Part shown: one piece after another, positions 7,867-17,904 of the stretch
Position numbering within the stretch: position 1 is the first letter of the stretch
Layout: the number at the start of each line of letters is the position of its first letter
Assembly (NCBI GenBank): GCA_016200915.1
Contig: JACQDV010000008.1
Location: forward strand, 124,001 to 188,000
Reading direction: 5' to 3'
Origin: Sphingobacteriales bacterium
GTDB lineage: Bacteria > Bacteroidota > Bacteroidia > Chitinophagales > Chitinophagaceae
Length of the DNA stretch: 64,000 bases
The notes under the pieces: model-generated
Told to the model about the DNA's origin: nothing
Databases searched by the model: none
The model's input: the letters and a program-made list of their open reading frames with translations, nothing else
Made by a program: the position numbers and the translations under genes

Positions 7867-9885
7867 ATGGCACAGGAATGTTGCAACACAGACGAAAAAG
7901 ACACTATAAAGAAAATGCCTGCTGCTGCAGGTAAACCTAAAGAGCATGAACATAAAGAAGGCGAAAACCATGATCATGAAGATGATGAACACGAAGAAGA
8001 TGATGGACATAATCATGGAGCAGACGATTCAGATGACTGGAAAAGCCATTGGCCTTTACTTACCTCCCTTGCAATATTATTGGTAATGCTGGTTTTGGAA
8101 TTCGGGTTTAAGTTTAAGCCGGTATTCCCTGTGGATTTAATTATTTATGTGGCTGCCTATTTGCTGGCAGGCTACAATGTATTGAACCTGGCTTTTAGGA
8201 AAGCCATACGGTTTGATTTTTTCAATGAGTTCTTTTTAATGAGCGTAGCAACAATTGGAGCATTTGCCATTGGGTCGTATAGCGAAGGCGTTGCTGTAAT
8301 GGTTTTCTATTCTATTGGTGAATGGTTCCAGGATGCAGCGGTAAATAGAGCAAAACGTAGCATAAAGGCCTTGTTGGATATTCGCCCTGACGAGGTGACT
8401 GTAATGAGGAATGGAAATACAGAAGTTATTCATCCCAATGAAATTCAGGTAGATGAAATTATCCAGGTAAAGGCAGGGGAAAAAGTGGCATTAGATGGAG
8501 AGTTAAATTCGGATGCAGCCACATTTAATACAGCAGCACTTACGGGAGAAAGCAAGCCCGATACAAAACGTAAAGGTGAACAGGTATTAGCAGGTATGAT
8601 TAACCTTGACAAGGTTTCTGAGATAAAAGTAAAATCACTTTTTAAAAACAGCAAGCTGAGCAAGATTTTAGAAATGGTTCAGGATGCTACTGCAAGAAAA
8701 TCACAGACACAATTATTTATCAGCCGCTTTGCAAAAATATATACTCCGATAGTTTTTGCATTGGCTGTTGCCGTTTGCCTTATTCCCTATTTTTTTGCAG
8801 ACCCTTATATTTTTAATGTTTGGTTTTACAGGGCACTGGTATTTTTAGTGATCAGTTGCCCATGTGCTTTGGTGGTATCAATACCATTAGGATATTTTGG
8901 TGGTATTGGGTTGGCTTCAAAAAATGGTATTCTTTTTAAAGGTTCTAACTTTTTAGACGTGATCACAAAAGTGAATGTAGTGGTGATGGATAAAACGGGA
9001 ACACTTACCAAGGGGGTTTTTAAAGTCCAGGATGTAGTAACAAAAGATATCGACAAGGAAGAACTGGTTAAATTAACAGCAGCATTGGAAAGCAACTCAA
9101 CACACCCCATCGCAAAAGCGGTGGTTGAATATGCAGGTGATAATGCTAAAAGTTTAAAGGCAGAAAATGTTGAAGAAGTATCAGGACATGGTCTAAAAGG
9201 TACGGTTGATGGTAAGAATATTTTTGCAGGTAACGTAAAATTATTAAAGAAGTTTAATATTGAATATCCTGCTGAAATTGATAACCTGGTAGATACAGTT
9301 GTAGTGATTGCAGTGAACGATAAATATGCAGGCTATATAACTATTGCAGATGAAATAAAAGAAGATGCAAAACTGGCGATAGATGAAATGCACAAACTGA
9401 ATATTAAGACGGTAATGCTATCGGGTGATAAGCAGGCGGTAGTTTCAAAAGTGGCACAGACATTAAACGTAGATAATGCCTATGGCGATTTATTACCGGA
9501 AGGGAAAGTAGAGAAAGTACAGGCATTAAAAAATGAAGGTAAGCATATTGCCTTTGTAGGTGATGGCGTAAATGATGCTCCTGTAGTAGCGTTGGCAGAT
9601 GCAGGCATTGCTATGGGAGGATTGGGAAGTGATGCCACTATTGAAACAGCAGATATAGTTATTCAAAATGACCAGCCATCTAAGATAGTAACAGCTATGA
9701 AGATCGGTAAAATAACCAGAAGCATTGTTTGGCAAAACATCACCATTGCAATGGTGGTAAAAGTAATTGTATTGGTTCTTGGAGCAGGTGGCGTTGCTAC
9801 TTTGTGGGAGGCTGTGATTGCTGATGTAGGTGTGGCTTTATTGGCAATTTTGAATGCGGTGCGGATACAGCGTATGAAGATGTAG
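7867..9885 (+). CDS. zntA: Zn/Cd/Co-type heavy-metal P1B ATPase (ZntA/CadA-like)
   Basis: A 672-residue P-type ATPase. An N-terminal region rich in His, Asp and Glu (about residues 20-55) replaces the ferredoxin-like metal-binding domain. Transport helix 6 has the CPC motif (331-333, within SCPCALV), the phosphorylation site DKTGTLT has D375, and the GDGVNDAPV hinge motif is intact. The CPC plus a His-rich tail is typical of Zn2+/Cd2+/Pb2+ exporters of the inner membrane. The neighbours are a NicO-like membrane protein, a CDF exporter upstream and a TonB-dependent receptor downstream, giving a metal-homeostasis cluster. Confidence 0.92.
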   Translation: MAQECCNTDEKDTIKKMPAAAGKPKEHEHKEGENHDHEDDEHEEDDGHNHGADDSDDWKSHWPLLTSLAILLVMLVLEFGFKFKPVFPVDLIIYVAAYLLAGYNVLNLAFRKAIRFDFFNEFFLMSVATIGAFAIGSYSEGVAVMVFYSIGEWFQDAAVNRAKRSIKALLDIRPDEVTVMRNGNTEVIHPNEIQVDEIIQVKAGEKVALDGELNSDAATFNTAALTGESKPDTKRKGEQVLAGMINLDKVSEIKVKSLFKNSKLSKILEMVQDATARKSQTQLFISRFAKIYTPIVFALAVAVCLIPYFFADPYIFNVWFYRALVFLVISCPCALVVSIPLGYFGGIGLASKNGILFKGSNFLDVITKVNVVVMDKTGTLTKGVFKVQDVVTKDIDKEELVKLTAALESNSTHPIAKAVVEYAGDNAKSLKAENVEEVSGHGLKGTVDGKNIFAGNVKLLKKFNIEYPAEIDNLVDTVVVIAVNDKYAGYITIADEIKEDAKLAIDEMHKLNIKTVMLSGDKQAVVSKVAQTLNVDNAYGDLLPEGKVEKVQALKNEGKHIAFVGDGVNDAPVVALADAGIAMGGLGSDATIETADIVIQNDQPSKIVTAMKIGKITRSIVWQNITIAMVVKVIVLVLGAGGVATLWEAVIADVGVALLAILNAVRIQRMKM

Positions 9886-9926
9886 TTTCAAAACCTCCTA
9901 CCTATTATTTTCATAATTTTACATTA

Positions 9927-12110
9927 ATGAAATATTTTTTTATAGCCTTTTTTATTGTGTTGGCAACGTTGCCATCACAAGGTCAAACAACTTTGGATAC
10001 AACTAAATCTAAAGAACTCAAGGAAGTCATTATTAAAGCATGGCAACGCGGAGATATAACCAGGTTGCCCGAAGAGCAAAACGGGTTTTTAAACAGCGGA
10101 AAGAAGAATGAAGTGATCACTATTGCCGGAACTAATGCCAATATTGCCATAAAAACCGGGCGTCAGTTATTTGCTAAAATCCCCGGCGTATTCGTGTATG
10201 ATATGGATGGCAGCGGCAATCAACTAAACATCAGTACCCGTGGTCTCGACCCTCACCGAAGTTGGGAATATAACATCAGGCAAAACGGCATTATCATCAA
10301 CTCCGATATGTACGGTTACCCTGCAAGCCACTACAGTGCACCAATGGAAAGTTTTGATAAAATTGAACTGGTACATGGCACAGGCTCATTGCAGTACGGA
10401 GCACAATTTGGCGGCATGATTAATTATATTACCCGAAAGCCCGATTCAACAAAAACGTTCACATTTGAAAGTGTTAATACTGCCGGTTCATATAATTTAC
10501 TTAGCAGTTATAATGCTATTGGCGGTACATACAAAAAGTCGTCTTACTACGCTTATTATTACAAAAGGCATTCTGACGGCTACAGGAACAACAGTCAATC
10601 AGATGCGACTGCACAGTATTTGCAATTGAATTATCAATTCAATAAAAAGATTTCATTAAAAGCAGAGCTTGGCCGTTCTAAATATTTATACCATATTCCC
10701 GGCCCATTAAATGATAGTATGTTTAATGCAGACCCAACAATGAGTACCAGAAACCGTAATTATTTCAGTCCTGATATTTATGTACCTTCTCTTGTTCTCA
10801 ACTGGAAGTTATCAGAAAAAACTAAAGTGAATATTACCGCATCGGGAGTATTTGGCAGCAGGAGTAGTGTAATGCTTGATGCCTTTGCTGATGTGCCTGA
10901 TACTATTAACAGGGCAACCGGCTTGTACAAAAACAGGCAGGTGGATATTGATAATTTCAATAGCAGAACCATAGAAGTTCGTTTGCTGCAGCAATACCAT
11001 ATAGGTAAAATACAAAGTAAACTGGCCACTGGTTTTGTGTACATGAATAACGATTTACACCGCCGCCAATTGGGTAAAGGAACTACGGGCAGCGATTATG
11101 ATTTATCATTGGCTGAACCTGGCTTTGGAAGAGATATTCATTTTAAAACAAATAATATTTCACTGTTTGCAGAAAATATTTTTCAACTCAGCAGTAAATG
11201 GACAATATCCCCAGGCATACGTTATGAAAATGGGGACTCAAAAATGGGTGGCATTATAAAATACTATACTGTTAACGAATTACCCACCACTATCAACCAC
11301 CATTTTGCATTACTTGGAATTAGCTCACAATATTTACTGGATAAAGAAAATACTTTTTATGCAGGCATTTCACAGGCATACCGCCCGGTAATATTTAAAG
11401 ACATTATTCCTGCATCCACCTACGAACAGATAGATAAAAATCTGAAAGATGCTTTTGGCTATAATGCTGAAGCAGGTGTAAGAGGAAAATTATTGAATCA
11501 TCTTCAATACGATATAAGTTACTTCAGGGTGCTTTATAAAAACCGTTTAGGCACTTTGGTACTACAGGATAATGCAGGCCAATCTTATACTTACAAAACA
11601 AATATTGGCAACAGCCTTACCAATGGTTTTGAAATGTTTGTCCAGTATAAATTTTCGCTTACCAATCATTTATTTGCAGGGCTGTTTACCTCTACTGCAT
11701 ACATGGACGCAAAATATATTTCAGGGCAGGTGTCAACTGGCGCAGCCAATAAATCTATAATTGGTAATACGGTAGAAGCAGTACCTAAATGGATAAGCAG
11801 AAATGGGCTGGATATTTTATACAATGGATTTAGCTGTACATTATTGTACAGTTATACGGCATCAACATTTTCGGATGCTTTAAATACAGTAGCCCCAACT
11901 GCAAATGGAGCAAAAGGATTTACGCCAGCTTACGCTTTATGGGATTTCAACGCCTCACTTCGTACCAATTCAGTTTTTTCTATCAGGGCGGGTATTAATA
12001 ATATTTTCAATAAACAATATTTTACCAAACGGCCAACTTTTTATCCGGGTCCGGGTATCTGGCCAAGTGATGGAAGAAATGTTTATGTAACAGTAGGAGT
12101 GAAATTATAA
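9927..12110 (+). CDS. TonB-dependent outer-membrane receptor, FecA-like
   Basis: A 727-residue protein with a signal peptide ending near FIVLATLPSQGQ. A plug domain follows (about 30-160, with RQLFAKIPGVFVYD and GTGSLQYGAQFGGMINYI), then a 22-strand-type barrel ending in an aromatic-rich terminus (YVTVGVKL). It lacks the N-terminal CarboxypepD_reg extension of SusC-like receptors, so a siderophore or metal-chelate ligand is more likely than a glycan. It starts 42 bp after the P-type ATPase. It resembles the receptor on the minus strand at 15114-17312 throughout the plug, so the two are paralogues. Confidence 0.88.
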   Translation: MKYFFIAFFIVLATLPSQGQTTLDTTKSKELKEVIIKAWQRGDITRLPEEQNGFLNSGKKNEVITIAGTNANIAIKTGRQLFAKIPGVFVYDMDGSGNQLNISTRGLDPHRSWEYNIRQNGIIINSDMYGYPASHYSAPMESFDKIELVHGTGSLQYGAQFGGMINYITRKPDSTKTFTFESVNTAGSYNLLSSYNAIGGTYKKSSYYAYYYKRHSDGYRNNSQSDATAQYLQLNYQFNKKISLKAELGRSKYLYHIPGPLNDSMFNADPTMSTRNRNYFSPDIYVPSLVLNWKLSEKTKVNITASGVFGSRSSVMLDAFADVPDTINRATGLYKNRQVDIDNFNSRTIEVRLLQQYHIGKIQSKLATGFVYMNNDLHRRQLGKGTTGSDYDLSLAEPGFGRDIHFKTNNISLFAENIFQLSSKWTISPGIRYENGDSKMGGIIKYYTVNELPTTINHHFALLGISSQYLLDKENTFYAGISQAYRPVIFKDIIPASTYEQIDKNLKDAFGYNAEAGVRGKLLNHLQYDISYFRVLYKNRLGTLVLQDNAGQSYTYKTNIGNSLTNGFEMFVQYKFSLTNHLFAGLFTSTAYMDAKYISGQVSTGAANKSIIGNTVEAVPKWISRNGLDILYNGFSCTLLYSYTASTFSDALNTVAPTANGAKGFTPAYALWDFNASLRTNSVFSIRAGINNIFNKQYFTKRPTFYPGPGIWPSDGRNVYVTVGVKL

Positions 12111-12267
12111 ATTAAATGATGTTGCACCGAAATAATGTTGTATCTGGTTTAATAATTATTAAATGTAACGATGTTGAGTTCTTTTAAAATCTCAAGAACC
12201 AATACAATAAATTTAGCATAATATTTTATTTCCCATGACTCACCAATTTTAAATTGGCAACCAACTT

Positions 12268-12675
12268 CTATAATATTTTTGTTCCATCCATTAAAACCAC
12301 CTCAATTAAATCAATATCCGCTTCATTAAAATGTTTTATTTTATTATTCAGCATTCGGAAATATTTAAAACCAGGGAATTTATTTTCAATAGCAGTGGTA
12401 TTAAATACCTGGTTATCCGTAGCCCTGTAAATGCTCTCCAGTAAATGATACATGCTTGTATGTAATGTTTTTATTTTAGGAACGATAGCATTGAATCTCT
12501 CCTTACTTTCTGGTGAGGCAAAATGATTATTCTTATCAAGCTCCATTATACTTGCTACAATCACTTTATCATCTTTCACATCAACTTTATATAACTCGCC
12601 GATTTGATTTAATACAAACTCCACATCATGGTATAAATAATAGCCTTGCTTTAAACTATATATTGACATAGGCAA
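12268..12675 (-). CDS. hypothetical protein, 135 aa
   Basis: A soluble helical protein transcribed opposite to its neighbours. The sequence includes DVEFVLNQIGELYKVDVKDD and a central FNAIVPKIKTLHTSMYHLLE; no family recognised. Codon pattern and length argue for a real gene, and no competing ORF is present in this interval. It lies between the metal cluster and the mobile-element-like ssb module, near the probable left edge of the accessory region. Confidence 0.6.
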   Translation of the reverse strand: MPMSIYSLKQGYYLYHDVEFVLNQIGELYKVDVKDDKVIVASIMELDKNNHFASPESKERFNAIVPKIKTLHTSMYHLLESIYRATDNQVFNTTAIENKFPGFKYFRMLNNKIKHFNEADIDLIEVVLMDGTKIL

Positions 12676-13314
12676 ATTTCAGGGAAAATAAAGCAACTTT
12701 AATACGTTTTCATATTCCATTATAAAGAGCTATGCCGTTTCCGCCATCCGGCGGACCGGGCTTTCCGTTTCAATCTTCTTCGAAGGATTTCCTCTCAATC
12801 CCTAACGGATTATTTAAAAGATTTTTAACCACAAATTTCTAGGAATTGATAAAGGTAGAATTGCAACAGACCTGTGCAGTACACCCGTCTTATTTCTTTT
12901 ACGCCTCCGGCAAATAAGCCTGGAGAACTGCACCGGATAATGATAGTGGTCATTGAGATTGGCTCGTACCTCACCAAACACAATTCCAACTGCTTTAAAT
13001 TGTAAAGACCTACAAGCAGATTTCATAAAAATCTATTTCAAAAAACTCCTTCATACTTATCTGTCGCAAATTTCTTGACAGGCTTTGTCAAAAGCAAGGT
13101 CTGCACCTTCATTGCATTTCGGTTGGCATCCTGTTTTGTAAAAACAATCTCCACCCCGGTTTGGCCTCCTTCGGAGAAAATATTGGTGGGGTAGTATTCT
13201 TTTTACAAAAACCTTGCTTTTACCAAATCCTGTTTCAAGGCCAGGTTGCTACGATTAGAACGAACGAGGCGTATGCCGACTTTAAACATTATTAAACAAT
13301 TAAAATTTACAATC
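12676..13314. other. 639-bp intergenic leader, locally GC-rich, upstream of ssb
   Basis: No convincing gene is seen here. A minus-strand ORF of 70 codons (12814-13026) lacks coding character. The stretch has blocks richer in G and C than the surroundings, for example around 12735-12800 and 13140-13190, with imperfect inverted repeats such as CCGCCATCCGGCGG. A comparable leader precedes the radC-like gene near 17.95-18.06 kb. It may carry promoters, an untranslated regulatory RNA or a remnant of element DNA; nothing in the sequence decides between these. Confidence 0.4.
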
Positions 13315-13698
13315 ATGGAAATGACAGCAAGACTAACAGGTGATGCAAAAATTAGCACCCTGAAAAACGACAGGCAGGTAGTAAACTTTAGTGTAGCTAT
13401 TAATGACAGCTACAAGGCAAAAGGCAGTAATGAACCAACAAAAGTTGTAACCTATGTGCAGTGTGATTATTGGGTTAATCCCGGTGTTGCACAATACCTG
13501 ACCAAAGGTACATTGGTAGAGTTACAAGGCCGTGTTGGAGTAAATGCTTACATCGGTAAAGATGGCGAAGCCAAAGCCACATTAACCTTTCATGTAAACA
13601 CTATTAAACTGCATGGCAAAGCTGGTACAAAGGATGAAGCACCTGTTAAGGAAAATACCGGAGCAATTGTAGAACCTGCAGACGACTTACCATTTTGA
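13315..13698 (+). CDS. ssb: single-stranded DNA-binding protein (element-encoded type)
   Basis: A 127-residue OB-fold protein starting MEMTARLTGDAKISTLKN, with the SSB-typical VVNFSVAINDSY strand pair. The C-terminus ends DDLPF, the acidic tip used to recruit partner proteins. The start at 13315 is preferred to the longer frame because MEMTARLTGDA aligns with typical SSB starts. It binds and protects ssDNA during replication or conjugative transfer. Followed 77 bp later by a DUF932 gene, a pairing common on Bacteroidota plasmids and integrative elements. Confidence 0.85.
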   Translation: MEMTARLTGDAKISTLKNDRQVVNFSVAINDSYKAKGSNEPTKVVTYVQCDYWVNPGVAQYLTKGTLVELQGRVGVNAYIGKDGEAKATLTFHVNTIKLHGKAGTKDEAPVKENTGAIVEPADDLPF

Positions 13699-13775
13699 AA
13701 CACAAAGCAAGGGCATTGGCAAAATGCTGATGCCCATTTTAAAAATCATTTTTAAAAAATTTAAAATTAATAATC

Positions 13776-14840
13776 ATGGCACACAATTTAAATTTCAACG
13801 AACAAACAGGCAAATACAGTTTCTTTTCAGTAAAAGAAAAAGCCTGGCATGGCCTGGGCCAAATAGTAGAAGGTTACCCGACCAGTGCAGAAGCACTAAA
13901 ATTTGCAGGACTGGATTATACCGTAGCCAAAAGAAAACTGTTTACGTTTGACAATGAAAACGAAGCGGTCAACGAAGACATCGAAATAAAAATTCCTGAA
14001 ATTGAAGTACCCAATTATTTTGCTACCATCCGCACCGACAGTGAAAAGGTGCTTGGAGTAGTGGGTAAAGATTATGAAGTGGTACAAAATATTGATGCTT
14101 TCAGTTTTTTTGATGCTATTGTTGGCGGTGATGGTATTCAATATGAAACCGCAGGGGCATTGGGAAAAGGAGAAAGGATTTTTATCACTGCTAAATTGCC
14201 CAACTATATTAAAGTTGGGAATGATGATTTGATTGAGCAGTATTTATTTTTAACCACCTCACATGATGGTTATGGAAGTATCACCGCAGCCTTTACTCCA
14301 GTAAGAATTTGTTGCAATAATACTTTGAATGCAGCCCTTCGCAACCATAGCAATGCTTTTAAAATAAGGCATACTGCCAATGCAAAAGAAAGACTGGAAG
14401 AAGCTCATAAACTAATGGGTATTACAAACAATTTGAGTATTCAGTTGGAAGGTGTTTTTAATCAATGGGCAAAGATTCGTATCACAGACCCCGAAGTAAA
14501 AAAGCTGATTCAAATGGCTTTAGTACCTAACAAAGAAGTGTTGCAAAATATACAGACTGGTAATGATGATGAATTATCCACCTGTTTTAAAAACATGACC
14601 GATGCTGCTTTTGAATATGCTATGACAAATGAAACCCAGCAATTAGAAACTACCAAAGGCAGTTTGTTTGGCGCTTATAATGCAGTGACCGGATATTTTC
14701 AAAATGTACGGACATACAAAAATGAAGAGGCAAAATTAAAATCCTTATTGTTTGGTGGTACAGGACAATTGCGGACACAGAAAGCATTTCAACTTTGTGA
14801 GAGCTTTGCAAAGGCTGAGATAATGGAATTTTATAATTGA
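13776..14840 (+). CDS. DUF932 / TIGR03299 phage-plasmid-like protein
   Basis: A 354-residue protein with the family opening MAHNLNFNEQTGKYSFFSVK and the AWHGLGQ motif. The body contains VLGVVGKDYEVVQN and a CCNNTLNAAL segment. DUF932 proteins are abundant on plasmids, phages and integrative elements, but their biochemical role is not established. Length is normal for the family. A strong terminator follows directly, so ssb and this gene probably form one transcription unit. Confidence 0.85.
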   Translation: MAHNLNFNEQTGKYSFFSVKEKAWHGLGQIVEGYPTSAEALKFAGLDYTVAKRKLFTFDNENEAVNEDIEIKIPEIEVPNYFATIRTDSEKVLGVVGKDYEVVQNIDAFSFFDAIVGGDGIQYETAGALGKGERIFITAKLPNYIKVGNDDLIEQYLFLTTSHDGYGSITAAFTPVRICCNNTLNAALRNHSNAFKIRHTANAKERLEEAHKLMGITNNLSIQLEGVFNQWAKIRITDPEVKKLIQMALVPNKEVLQNIQTGNDDELSTCFKNMTDAAFEYAMTNETQQLETTKGSLFGAYNAVTGYFQNVRTYKNEEAKLKSLLFGGTGQLRTQKAFQLCESFAKAEIMEFYN

Positions 14841-14847
14841 GATTTTA

Positions 14848-14880
14848 AAGGGGCAAGCAAAAATGTTTGCCCCTTAATTT
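14848..14880 (+). terminator. Rho-independent terminator after the DUF932 gene
   Basis: Perfect 9-bp arms AAGGGGCAA (14848-14856) and TTGCCCCTT (14867-14875) with a 10-nt loop, followed by AATTT. It starts 8 bp after the stop codon. Confidence 0.75.
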
Positions 14881-14901
14881 ATCAGATTTTTAAAGGCTGG
14901 A

Positions 14902-14931
14902 AACGAGCCACGCTTGAGGGCGTGGCTCGTT
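14902..14931. terminator. 12-bp perfect inverted repeat between convergent genes
   Basis: Arms AACGAGCCACGC (14902-14913) and GCGTGGCTCGTT (14920-14931) with a 6-nt loop. It lies between the DUF932 gene and the minus-strand TonB receptor, where a bidirectional transcript end would be useful. GC content is well above the neighbourhood. No T-run follows on the plus strand, so its role as a terminator is not certain. Confidence 0.5.
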
Positions 14932-15113
14932 GGGTAATGCGAAACTTTTATTTAGGTATATTTTATTGTAGCGAAGGAATCTTTACCTACCTGCAAAACA
15001 TTTTTTATATACCTAAAAAGCAGATTTTTTTTAATGTCCTAGTTAGTGATTTTAATTTTAAAAGCAAGAGTGAAAGCAATGATAGCTCTCTTTTATCCAT
15101 TTATTTTAGTTAC

Positions 15114-17312
15114 CTAAAACTTAGCACTAATACCTATATAAAAGCTCCTTCCAATCGAAGGGATAATTCCCGGACCAGGATATTCATCTGTCCTGCGGGT
15201 GAAATAGGCTTTATCCGTTAAATTATTTGATCCAATTTTTAATGCATAGTTTTTATACTTGTAAGTAGCGCTTAGGTCAAAAACAGTATATGCCGGTATA
15301 TATCCAGCTATCGGGTCTTGGCTCGTTTTTACATTTGACGCATCTCCATAAGCATCTCCCACATAGTTCACCTGGAAGGTTGTAGAAAAATGTTTATCGT
15401 TGAATATTAAGCCAACTCTGTTAATGGTTTTAGCTGCAGCTTCAACCCTGTTTCCTTTAAATTCTCCAGTTGTATATTTTGCATTGATGTAAGCAAAGGA
15501 ATTAAATACACTCAGGCCATATTTTGATTTTGCATTCAGATATTTTAAAAGGTTGAACTCAATATAACTTTCAATACCCTTGTGAACGCTGTTGGCAATA
15601 TTTTTTCTAATGGAGTAATCATTACCCGTTACCGGATCTGTTTGAATCAATACACCAATCCGGTTATTGTAAGCCATGTAAAAACCACCAATGTCAAAGT
15701 TTAGAAAGTTTTTTATGGTTCCCCTGTAGCCTAAATCAGTATTGAAGCCATAAGCGTCTTTTAGATTAGGATCAATTCGGGATGTTACGCCAAATGGTTC
15801 TAACTGGCTGTAATCAATTGGGCGGTATGCCTGGCTGAAATTGCCATAGATACTCGTGTTATGAGTTGGTTTGAATTCCAACCCAATCCCGAATAGTGGA
15901 AAGGATCTTGTACGATTTTCATCCGGCGTTTGCTTGGCATTATCTACAGTTTTATACCCTTTCGCAGTACTTTTTAAATACTCAAATCTAAAGCCAGGAG
16001 TGATGGTAAATTTGTTTCCGATTCTAAAAATATTTTCGACAAAAGGAGCGATGTTAGTTGTAGTAAAATCTAAATTATATCCCCAATTGCCGGTGATGGA
16101 TAAATCAAAATCACTGTTCGTTGTGCCTTCGCCACCACCTTGCCTTTTGAACCATGCATAGCTATACCTGATACCACCAGCTATTGTAGATTGTTGTTTT
16201 CCCAATTTATAATTTTCTGAAAATCGTAACTCCGTTGTCGAATTGTGCATGTCTTCGCTGCCAACTTCTCTTGGCACATAAGTACCTGTAGCCGGATCTA
16301 TTTCATCTAACGCTTCCGGGCCGCCATCTTCATTCCGCCACACCAATGAGCGGTTACTAAAGAGGTAAGTTGTTTTTAAACTGATTGTGATGTTTGAAGA
16401 TGGAGTAAAATTTGCATAAGCAGTCACCACATTCCAGGGGCTTTTTAGCCAGTTTCTTGCCCTTGTGGATGCCTTGGGATTTGCTTCAAACATACTGTCT
16501 GTTAAACCACCGGGCATCTTTATTTTATTACGGAGTATTGAGTATTCAACACCTACATTTGTTCTTGAAGATGGCTTGTATTGAATCTTACCAAAACCTG
16601 ATAGTTGCCACTGCCTGCTGTTGGGACGATAGCCATCAATATACCGGTATTGAAGAAACCCGTAGTAGCTTATCTTTTTATAATTGCCACCAATTGAATT
16701 AAAAGAATTAAAAAGCCCAAAACTTCCAGCAGTTTGTGATGTGGTGAATTCAAATGGCTTATTCAACGGTGCATCTTTGGTAACATAGTTTACCAGGCCT
16801 CCAAATTGTGAACCGAATTGTAATGAGGAAGCACCTCTTATCATTTCAATGCGGCTTACTGCTTCCATTGGCGGAATATAATAGGCTTCATTATATCCGA
16901 AAATATCGGCACTGATATTATAGCCGTTTTGACGGGTATTCATTTCAATACTCTGTATCGGATTTAAGCCTCTTGTAGCAATGCCATTCGCTGTAAATCC
17001 ACCGCTTTCAGTTTCCACAATATTTAAACCTGGTATCCTTCCAAGTATTTGCCGGGTATTATTGATTGCTTTATTAGCATCGAGGCTGTCTACAAGAATT
17101 ACTTCATTTTTCTTTCCGGCATAAATAATGCCGTCTTTAGATTCCAAAAAATGTCCTGCACCATTTACCGTTTTATACCCGGTAACAGTAACTTCATTTA
17201 AAACTTTAACACTGTCAGATTTTATTTTGACGCTATCTGGTAACTTAGTTTGCTGGGCGCTTGCCGTGGATACTCCAAAAGAAGCAACTAACACTATAAT
17301 AATATTTTTCAT
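15114..17312 (-). CDS. TonB-dependent outer-membrane receptor, FecA-like (paralogue of 9927-12110)
   Basis: A 732-residue receptor with a signal peptide ending near GVSTASAQQ, a plug domain (TRQILGRIPGLNIVET, then GASSLQFGSQFGGLVNYVT) and a barrel ending SFYIGISAKF. The plug and early barrel resemble the plus-strand receptor at 9.9-12.1 kb at corresponding positions (RQNG, QFGG, NYxT and IGGxYKK motifs). No CarboxypepD_reg or SusD partner is present, so siderophore or metal-chelate uptake is the best guess. It is divergent from a deleted CDF exporter gene. Confidence 0.88.
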   Translation of the reverse strand: MKNIIIVLVASFGVSTASAQQTKLPDSVKIKSDSVKVLNEVTVTGYKTVNGAGHFLESKDGIIYAGKKNEVILVDSLDANKAINNTRQILGRIPGLNIVETESGGFTANGIATRGLNPIQSIEMNTRQNGYNISADIFGYNEAYYIPPMEAVSRIEMIRGASSLQFGSQFGGLVNYVTKDAPLNKPFEFTTSQTAGSFGLFNSFNSIGGNYKKISYYGFLQYRYIDGYRPNSRQWQLSGFGKIQYKPSSRTNVGVEYSILRNKIKMPGGLTDSMFEANPKASTRARNWLKSPWNVVTAYANFTPSSNITISLKTTYLFSNRSLVWRNEDGGPEALDEIDPATGTYVPREVGSEDMHNSTTELRFSENYKLGKQQSTIAGGIRYSYAWFKRQGGGEGTTNSDFDLSITGNWGYNLDFTTTNIAPFVENIFRIGNKFTITPGFRFEYLKSTAKGYKTVDNAKQTPDENRTRSFPLFGIGLEFKPTHNTSIYGNFSQAYRPIDYSQLEPFGVTSRIDPNLKDAYGFNTDLGYRGTIKNFLNFDIGGFYMAYNNRIGVLIQTDPVTGNDYSIRKNIANSVHKGIESYIEFNLLKYLNAKSKYGLSVFNSFAYINAKYTTGEFKGNRVEAAAKTINRVGLIFNDKHFSTTFQVNYVGDAYGDASNVKTSQDPIAGYIPAYTVFDLSATYKYKNYALKIGSNNLTDKAYFTRRTDEYPGPGIIPSIGRSFYIGISAKF

Positions 17313-17422
17313 GTTTATTAGCAGTTATTTAATTAATGGTTGCAAAGCTGTGATATATCAGGCGACGAGAGTTTAGCAATCAGGAAAAAAAACACCGCAA
17401 AGCGGAAAATCGTTATTAATAA

Positions 17423-17448
17423 TTGAATGTCAGCAGTTATTACCTTTG
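17423..17448 (+). promoter_or_regulatory. candidate Bacteroidota promoter (TAnnTTTG)
   Basis: TACCTTTG at 17441-17448 matches the -7 consensus of Bacteroidota, with TTG at 17423-17425 in roughly the -33 position. It lies 21 bp upstream of the ATG at 17470 of the broken CDF gene. Confidence 0.4.
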
Positions 17449-17469
17449 GCCTCAAAATCTGAAAGGAAT

Positions 17470-17904
17470 ATGACACAACAAAAAACCGCTAACGTTGAAG
17501 TAGCAGTGCTAACGACTTATTTCAGCATTATCGGAAATACAAGCTTGGCTATCATTAAAGGAGTAGCTGGTTTTTTGGGCAATTCTTACGCAATAATTGC
17601 AGATGCAATTGAATCCACAACAGATATCTTTTCTTCTTGTTTGGTTCTTTTTGGATTAAAATATGCCAACAGGCCTCCTGATAAAAATCATCCTTATGGC
17701 CATGGCCGTGCAGAACCATTAATAACATTTCTTGTAGTGGTTTACCATGTTGACCTTCATGCGATGGTTGATGCAAATATTACAGTGAAAGAAGGTCATG
17801 ATATTGCAGGCGTGCTCAAAAATACATTGCGGTATAAAATCCCCCAATTAGGACATGTTCTAATACACGTTGAACCGACTGAAATTTACAAAAAAGCAGA
17901 TTAA
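17470..17904 (+). pseudogene. internally deleted CDF cation exporter
   Basis: Only 144 codons remain where a CDF exporter needs about 300. Residues 1 to about 90 carry the first helices and metal site (NSYAIIADAIESTTDIFSS, then HPYGHGRAEPLITF). The frame then jumps directly to a C-terminal dimerisation domain beginning near YHVDLHAMVDANITV and ending HVLIHVEP. Roughly half the protein, including helices III-VI, is missing, but the frame is intact. The likely cause is an in-frame deletion around 17735-17745. The product cannot be a working transporter of the normal type. Confidence 0.7.

Noticed and set aside
12814-13026. 70-aa minus-strand ORF in the leader upstream of ssb
   Set aside because: Rich in Arg/Cys/Leu with no family resemblance, and placed in a GC-rich leader. 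It was noted as possible element-specific sequence but not supported as a gene.
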